From the NCBI GenBank assembly GCA_030754395.1, contig JASMAJ010000033.1:282-8051 (forward strand): a DNA stretch of 7,770 nt, given 5' to 3'. Below, in pieces: positions 5,865-7,770 of the stretch. The translations under genes were made by a program, and so were the position numbers. Every line of letters starts with the position of its first letter. Position 1 is the stretch's first letter. This stretch comes from Candidatus Thalassarchaeaceae archaeon (lineage in GTDB: Archaea > Thermoplasmatota > Poseidoniia > Poseidoniales > Thalassarchaeaceae). The notes beneath the pieces are model-generated. The model worked only from the letters and a program-made list of their open reading frames with translations, did no database searches and was not told where the DNA came from.

Positions 5865-6542
5865 TCACCCCACTAACCTTGCCAAAGCCTGTTCAACATC
5901 CTCATTAGGATGGTTGTCAGACTGGGCCTGATTCCAAATTACTTCTCCATTGGAATCAAGAATTATACTGAAGGGTGTGCCTGGAACATCCCAATTCTTA
6001 GCTATTGAAAGATCAATATCATCTACGTATGTCCAAGAATGCGCACTGCCAGGGCGATTGACACAATTCTGACTCCCTGAGTAGCATCCCTCATAATTTG
6101 TCTTATCACGAAATGCTTCAATTTCTTCCCTACTACTGTCGTGCCCAGTTATAGATAATTGAACTGCAATGGTGATGAACTGTACATCATTATTGTAAGT
6201 TGAATGTAGATTTGACAAAGTAGCTCCTTCATCCCAACAGTGTGGACAATCTGTATCCAAAAATGAGATTAGAATCATTCTATCGTCATATGCCTCTGTT
6301 AATCGAAAACTTTCCCATTCAGCACCTGAATAGGCATTCTCAATGAAATCCGGAGCAATCTCCCCTTCTAGAGGTCCGACTTTTACTGGAGGGCTAACAA
6401 TAATTGCAGCTAAGCCCACTATTGTTACAACGCCTAATGTGGCTAGTAAAGCAATAACTCGAACATCCTCATCTTTACCTTTCGGCTCACTCATCCTACG
6501 TCTCCGAGACATGTTAACAGGTGCTTCGAATCTCTCATTCAC
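5865..6542 (-). CDS. Membrane-anchored thioredoxin-fold protein with CPHC active site
   Basis: The 225-aa protein has a basic head (RRRR at 13-16), one membrane helix at about residues 28-50 and an outward-facing thioredoxin-like domain. IAPDFIENAYSG (about 62-73) resembles the start of TlpA/AhpC-type domains. The active site is DTDC99-PH-C102W and the cis-proline is P190 in VPGTPF. CPHC is the motif of the oxidase DsbA rather than of reducing TlpA/ResA proteins. A second pair, C153 and C160, lies in a loop. Together with the downstream VKOR it probably inserts disulfides into exported proteins. Start: ATG 6542 has an in-frame TGA directly upstream, so it is the earliest possible; ATG 6494 has GGAG 7 bases before it and may be the real start, which would keep the helix but drop the arginine cluster. 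Confidence 0.82.
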   Translation of the reverse strand: MNERFEAPVNMSRRRRMSEPKGKDEDVRVIALLATLGVVTIVGLAAIIVSPPVKVGPLEGEIAPDFIENAYSGAEWESFRLTEAYDDRMILISFLDTDCPHCWDEGATLSNLHSTYNNDVQFITIAVQLSITGHDSSREEIEAFRDKTNYEGCYSGSQNCVNRPGSAHSWTYVDDIDLSIAKNWDVPGTPFSIILDSNGEVIWNQAQSDNHPNEDVEQALARLVG

Positions 6543-6546
6543 TTTC

Positions 6547-6564
6547 AGCCGTTCGGCTAACGGT
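6547..6564. repeat. Two overlapping, mutually exclusive hairpins before the thioredoxin gene
   Basis: Read on the minus strand, CCGTT (6563-6559) can pair with AACGG (6553-6549) across AGCCG, or AGCCG (6558-6554) can pair with CGGCT (6551-6547). The two stems share bases, so only one can form at a time. The element ends 4 bases upstream of ATG 6542, where it could affect translation. Stems of 5 bp are short enough to arise by chance. Confidence 0.3.
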
Positions 6565-6627
6565 TCCCGCGCTGCCGAAGGCTCAGGTGCACGCGATGCT
6601 TCATTTTCACCTTTACATTAGGTCTGT

Positions 6628-6635
6628 GTATATTG
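6628..6635. promoter_or_regulatory. Candidate TATA box in the divergent spacer
   Basis: GTATATTG reads as CAATATAC on the other strand and is the most TATA-like element in the 140-bp spacer. For the plus-strand 84-aa gene it would set a start near 6657, leaving a leader of about 25 bases that includes the SD. For the minus-strand thioredoxin gene it would start near 6606, leaving about 64 bases. It might serve either or both directions. Confidence 0.35.
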
Positions 6636-6669
6636 GTTGATATGCGGGGCCTCGATTCGTCGCTGACTT

Positions 6670-6675
6670 GGAGGT
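6670..6675 (+). promoter_or_regulatory. Strong ribosome binding site for the 84-aa protein
   Basis: GGAGGT, the best SD match in the window, lies 7 bases before ATG 6683 and fixes the start there. It suggests efficient translation. Confidence 0.75.
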
Positions 6676-6682
6676 AACAAAC

Positions 6683-6937
6683 ATGCCAAAAACATCAACC
6701 AAACAAGAAAAGCCCGAGAATGAACAGAACACCACCCTCGTGGGGTGGGTTCGACAGAGTCGCGCTGGTGGAGCACTGAAAATCAGTGTCCATTCGGAAG
6801 CGATTAGCAACTGTCACACATACACTACTGTGGATGGCACATCTTACATCCCACTAGTGATCAGTATGTCCGCCCTTCGCCGTGTTATTGACGGCGAGCA
6901 GAGTGTGACAACTGTCAGCCAGTTCCGTGAAAACTGA
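6683..6937 (+). CDS. Conserved-looking small protein of unknown function (84 aa)
   Basis: I do not recognise this protein with confidence. It has a polar, lysine/glutamate-rich and probably flexible head (residues 1-17), then a compact core with alternating hydrophobic residues: LVGWVRQSRAGGALKISV (19-36), a short helix-like SEAISNCHTY, a strand DGTSYIPLVIS (51-61), a helix SALRRVIDG (63-71) and a last strand SVTTVSQF. This looks like a small beta-rich domain; the RQSRAGGALK stretch could touch nucleic acid or another protein, but that is a guess. There is no signal peptide and no membrane helix. The GGAGGT and good coding character support a real gene. It is divergent from the thioredoxin gene and lies 69 bases upstream of the second transporter on the same strand. 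Confidence 0.75.
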   Translation: MPKTSTKQEKPENEQNTTLVGWVRQSRAGGALKISVHSEAISNCHTYTTVDGTSYIPLVISMSALRRVIDGEQSVTTVSQFREN

Positions 6938-6938
6938 A

Positions 6939-6946
6939 CTTAATAC
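6939..6946 (+). promoter_or_regulatory. Candidate TATA box for the right-hand transporter
   Basis: CTTAATAC begins just after the stop codon of the 84-aa gene. A start about 25 bases downstream would fall near 6966-6970, inside the loop of the hairpin at 6951-6995 and at or next to the ATG of a short upstream ORF. Confidence 0.3.
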
Positions 6947-6950
6947 TGCT

Positions 6951-6995
6951 CCTAGCCGAGTGTCAATGCGATTCATTCATTTGACCTCGGCTGGG
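6951..6995 (+). repeat. Long interrupted hairpin before the right-hand transporter
   Basis: CCTAGCCGAG (6951-6960) pairs with CTCGGCTGGG (6986-6995), with one G-U pair. After a single bulged T, GTCAA (6962-6966) pairs with TTGAC (6981-6985). Together they give a 15-bp stem closed by a 14-base loop. It lies between the 84-aa gene and the transporter. The sequence after it (GCACACACC) has no T-run, so it does not look like an ordinary terminator. It may act as an RNA structure in read-through transcripts or as a palindromic protein-binding site around the predicted transcription start. Confidence 0.6.
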
Positions 6996-7013
6996 GCACA
7001 CACCTTGTGTTAG
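6966..7013 (+). other. Possible leaderless upstream ORF (15 codons) overlapping the transporter start
   Basis: ATG 6966 opens a frame reading MRFIHLTSAGAHTLC and ends at TAG 7011-7013, just past the GTG (7007-7009) proposed as the transporter start. The ATG is about 24 bases from the TATA-like box, which suits a leaderless transcript. This could be a leader peptide coupled to the transporter, or a sign that the real N-terminus is in this frame and a frameshift or sequencing error separates the two. Direct evidence is limited to spacing and overlap. Confidence 0.25.
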
Positions 7014-7770
7014 AGGGCGAACGCGACGATGAGGAGGTCTTCTGGGAGAGATTCTTTGAACGATTACAGCCGATTCGAGAGGCAGGTCAAAAAATCCTGA
7101 CAGCCATCGATTATTCACCTGTTGGCTATGCCTTTGATTACTTTGACAAAGTTCTGACAACTGGTGCTAAGAAAGGACATGCAATAGGTCAGAGGTTGGC
7201 TGAATTCTGGTATTCGGCAATTCTCAGGAGCCCCGGCCTCATTGTTGTACTAATGTTACTTGGGACATTCTTGATAGGGCAATATTCTGTTGAATTCGAA
7301 CATCAAATTGATGGAGATGTCGAGGTTTATTTGCCCGATGACGCCGAATCTACAGAATTACTGAAACAAGTTAGATCTCAATGGTCAACAGACATCATGA
7401 TTCTATATTTTCAGACCAATAATGCAATTGATAAACAATGTGAAGCAGGGCAAGTCCCACCTAATTGTCGCGGAAATGAAAACATCACTGATGTGAATAT
7501 ATTACAACAAATGTCATGGTTAGAAGGCGATGATAACAATGATTGTAAGGGTGGTTGGGATTGTGGCCTTGATGAAAATAAGGATGATCGAGGCGCGTTG
7601 GATGGAGTAGTTTGGATTCTTTCTCCAGCTCAGATAATTAAGGAATCTAATTCATCCAGTTATCGATTTACTTGCGCTCTTGAGAAATATGGCCTTCCAA
7701 CCGGTCAAAATGATAATTGTGTTGCTTCTCAATTGAATCCCTTTGAGGGGTACTCTATTCCTGATGACCA
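7007..7770 (+). CDS. MMPL/RND-family transporter, N-terminal part (right edge)
   Basis: 254 codons are visible and the frame runs off the right edge. An acidic/amphipathic cytosolic head (about residues 1-68) precedes one hydrophobic helix at about 74-92 and then a large soluble region that begins with YLPDDAESTELLKQVRSQW. This matches the first helix and first extracellular loop of RND/MMPL permeases, where PxDAxSxxxLxxV is typical. The loop has six cysteines (145, 154, 180, 186, 223 and 238) and an Asp/Asn-rich section (about 174-199) with DENKDDRGALDG, reminiscent of calcium-binding loops. The frame is closed by a TAG at 6953-6955; GTG 7007 is the first common start codon in it, but has only a weak GGGG upstream, so the start is uncertain. 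The cargo is unknown. Confidence 0.75.
   Translation, partial: MLEGERDDEEVFWERFFERLQPIREAGQKILTAIDYSPVGYAFDYFDKVLTTGAKKGHAIGQRLAEFWYSAILRSPGLIVVLMLLGTFLIGQYSVEFEHQIDGDVEVYLPDDAESTELLKQVRSQWSTDIMILYFQTNNAIDKQCEAGQVPPNCRGNENITDVNILQQMSWLEGDDNNDCKGGWDCGLDENKDDRGALDGVVWILSPAQIIKESNSSSYRFTCALEKYGLPTGQNDNCVASQLNPFEGYSIPDD

Noticed and set aside
6602..6611. Short minus-strand ORF (MKHRVHLSLRQRGNR) with GGTGA in front of it, in the thioredoxin leader
   Set aside because: GGTGA is only 2 bases from the ATG, the product is 15 residues, and it ends before the thioredoxin start with no overlap; too weak to call.
6963..7160. 65-codon minus-strand ORF at the start of the right-hand transporter
   Set aside because: Antisense to the transporter frame, with basic low-complexity composition and no SD.
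1..7770. CRISPR arrays, tRNA genes, insertion sequences or phage genes
   Set aside because: No regularly spaced repeats, no cloverleaf with a CCA-adjacent acceptor stem, no transposase or phage motifs were seen in either strand.

Overview
The window looks like a piece of chromosome from an uncultivated marine euryarchaeon, most likely Marine Group II/Poseidoniales or a relative in the Thermoplasmatota. The evidence for archaea is an archaeal-type RNA polymerase subunit L, an aEF-1beta, a short archaeal zinc-ribbon protein next to it, a long archaeal TruD, and a VKOR protein. Several starts use GGTGA or GGAGGT Shine-Dalgarno (SD) sequences, and TATA-like boxes lie where leaderless transcripts could begin. 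The group-level assignment is inferred from gene content and the many Asp/Asn-rich exported loops; it is not proven. No CRISPR array, insertion sequence, rRNA or tRNA is visible.

Layout. Positions 1-592 (minus) hold the N-terminal part of an RND/MMPL-type membrane transporter that runs off the left edge. Divergent from it, 704-2372 (plus) is a two-gene information-processing unit, rpoL-truD. Convergent with truD, 2410-2864 (minus) encodes a 55-aa zinc-ribbon protein followed by aEF-1beta. Next comes a 184-bp spacer with a GC-rich hairpin and an odd in-frame CPVC-containing tail. From 3049 to 6542 five genes lie on the minus strand. In transcription order they are a membrane-anchored thioredoxin-like protein with a CPHC active site, a VKOR-family membrane oxidoreductase, an NAD-dependent sugar epimerase, an FtsJ/RlmE rRNA 2'-O-methyltransferase and an OB-fold nucleic-acid-binding protein. 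On the right, 6683-6937 (plus) encodes an unrecognised 84-aa protein, and 7007-7770 (plus) is the start of a second MMPL-type transporter that runs off the right edge.

How it may work together. The thioredoxin-like protein and VKOR form a plausible DsbA/DsbB-like pair for making disulfides outside the membrane. The VKOR SD overlaps the thioredoxin stop codon, so the two are probably translationally coupled. The adjacent right-hand transporter has six cysteines in its visible exported loop and would be a natural client. rpoL, truD, the zinc-ribbon gene, aEF-1beta and the rRNA methyltransferase are housekeeping transcription and translation genes.

Most worth a second look: the thioredoxin/VKOR module and the Cys-rich transporter loop beside it; a 15-bp interrupted hairpin plus a possible leaderless upstream ORF before that transporter; a zinc-ribbon protein that has lost one cysteine from two of its four expected CxxC pairs; and the CPVC tail behind tandem stop codons.
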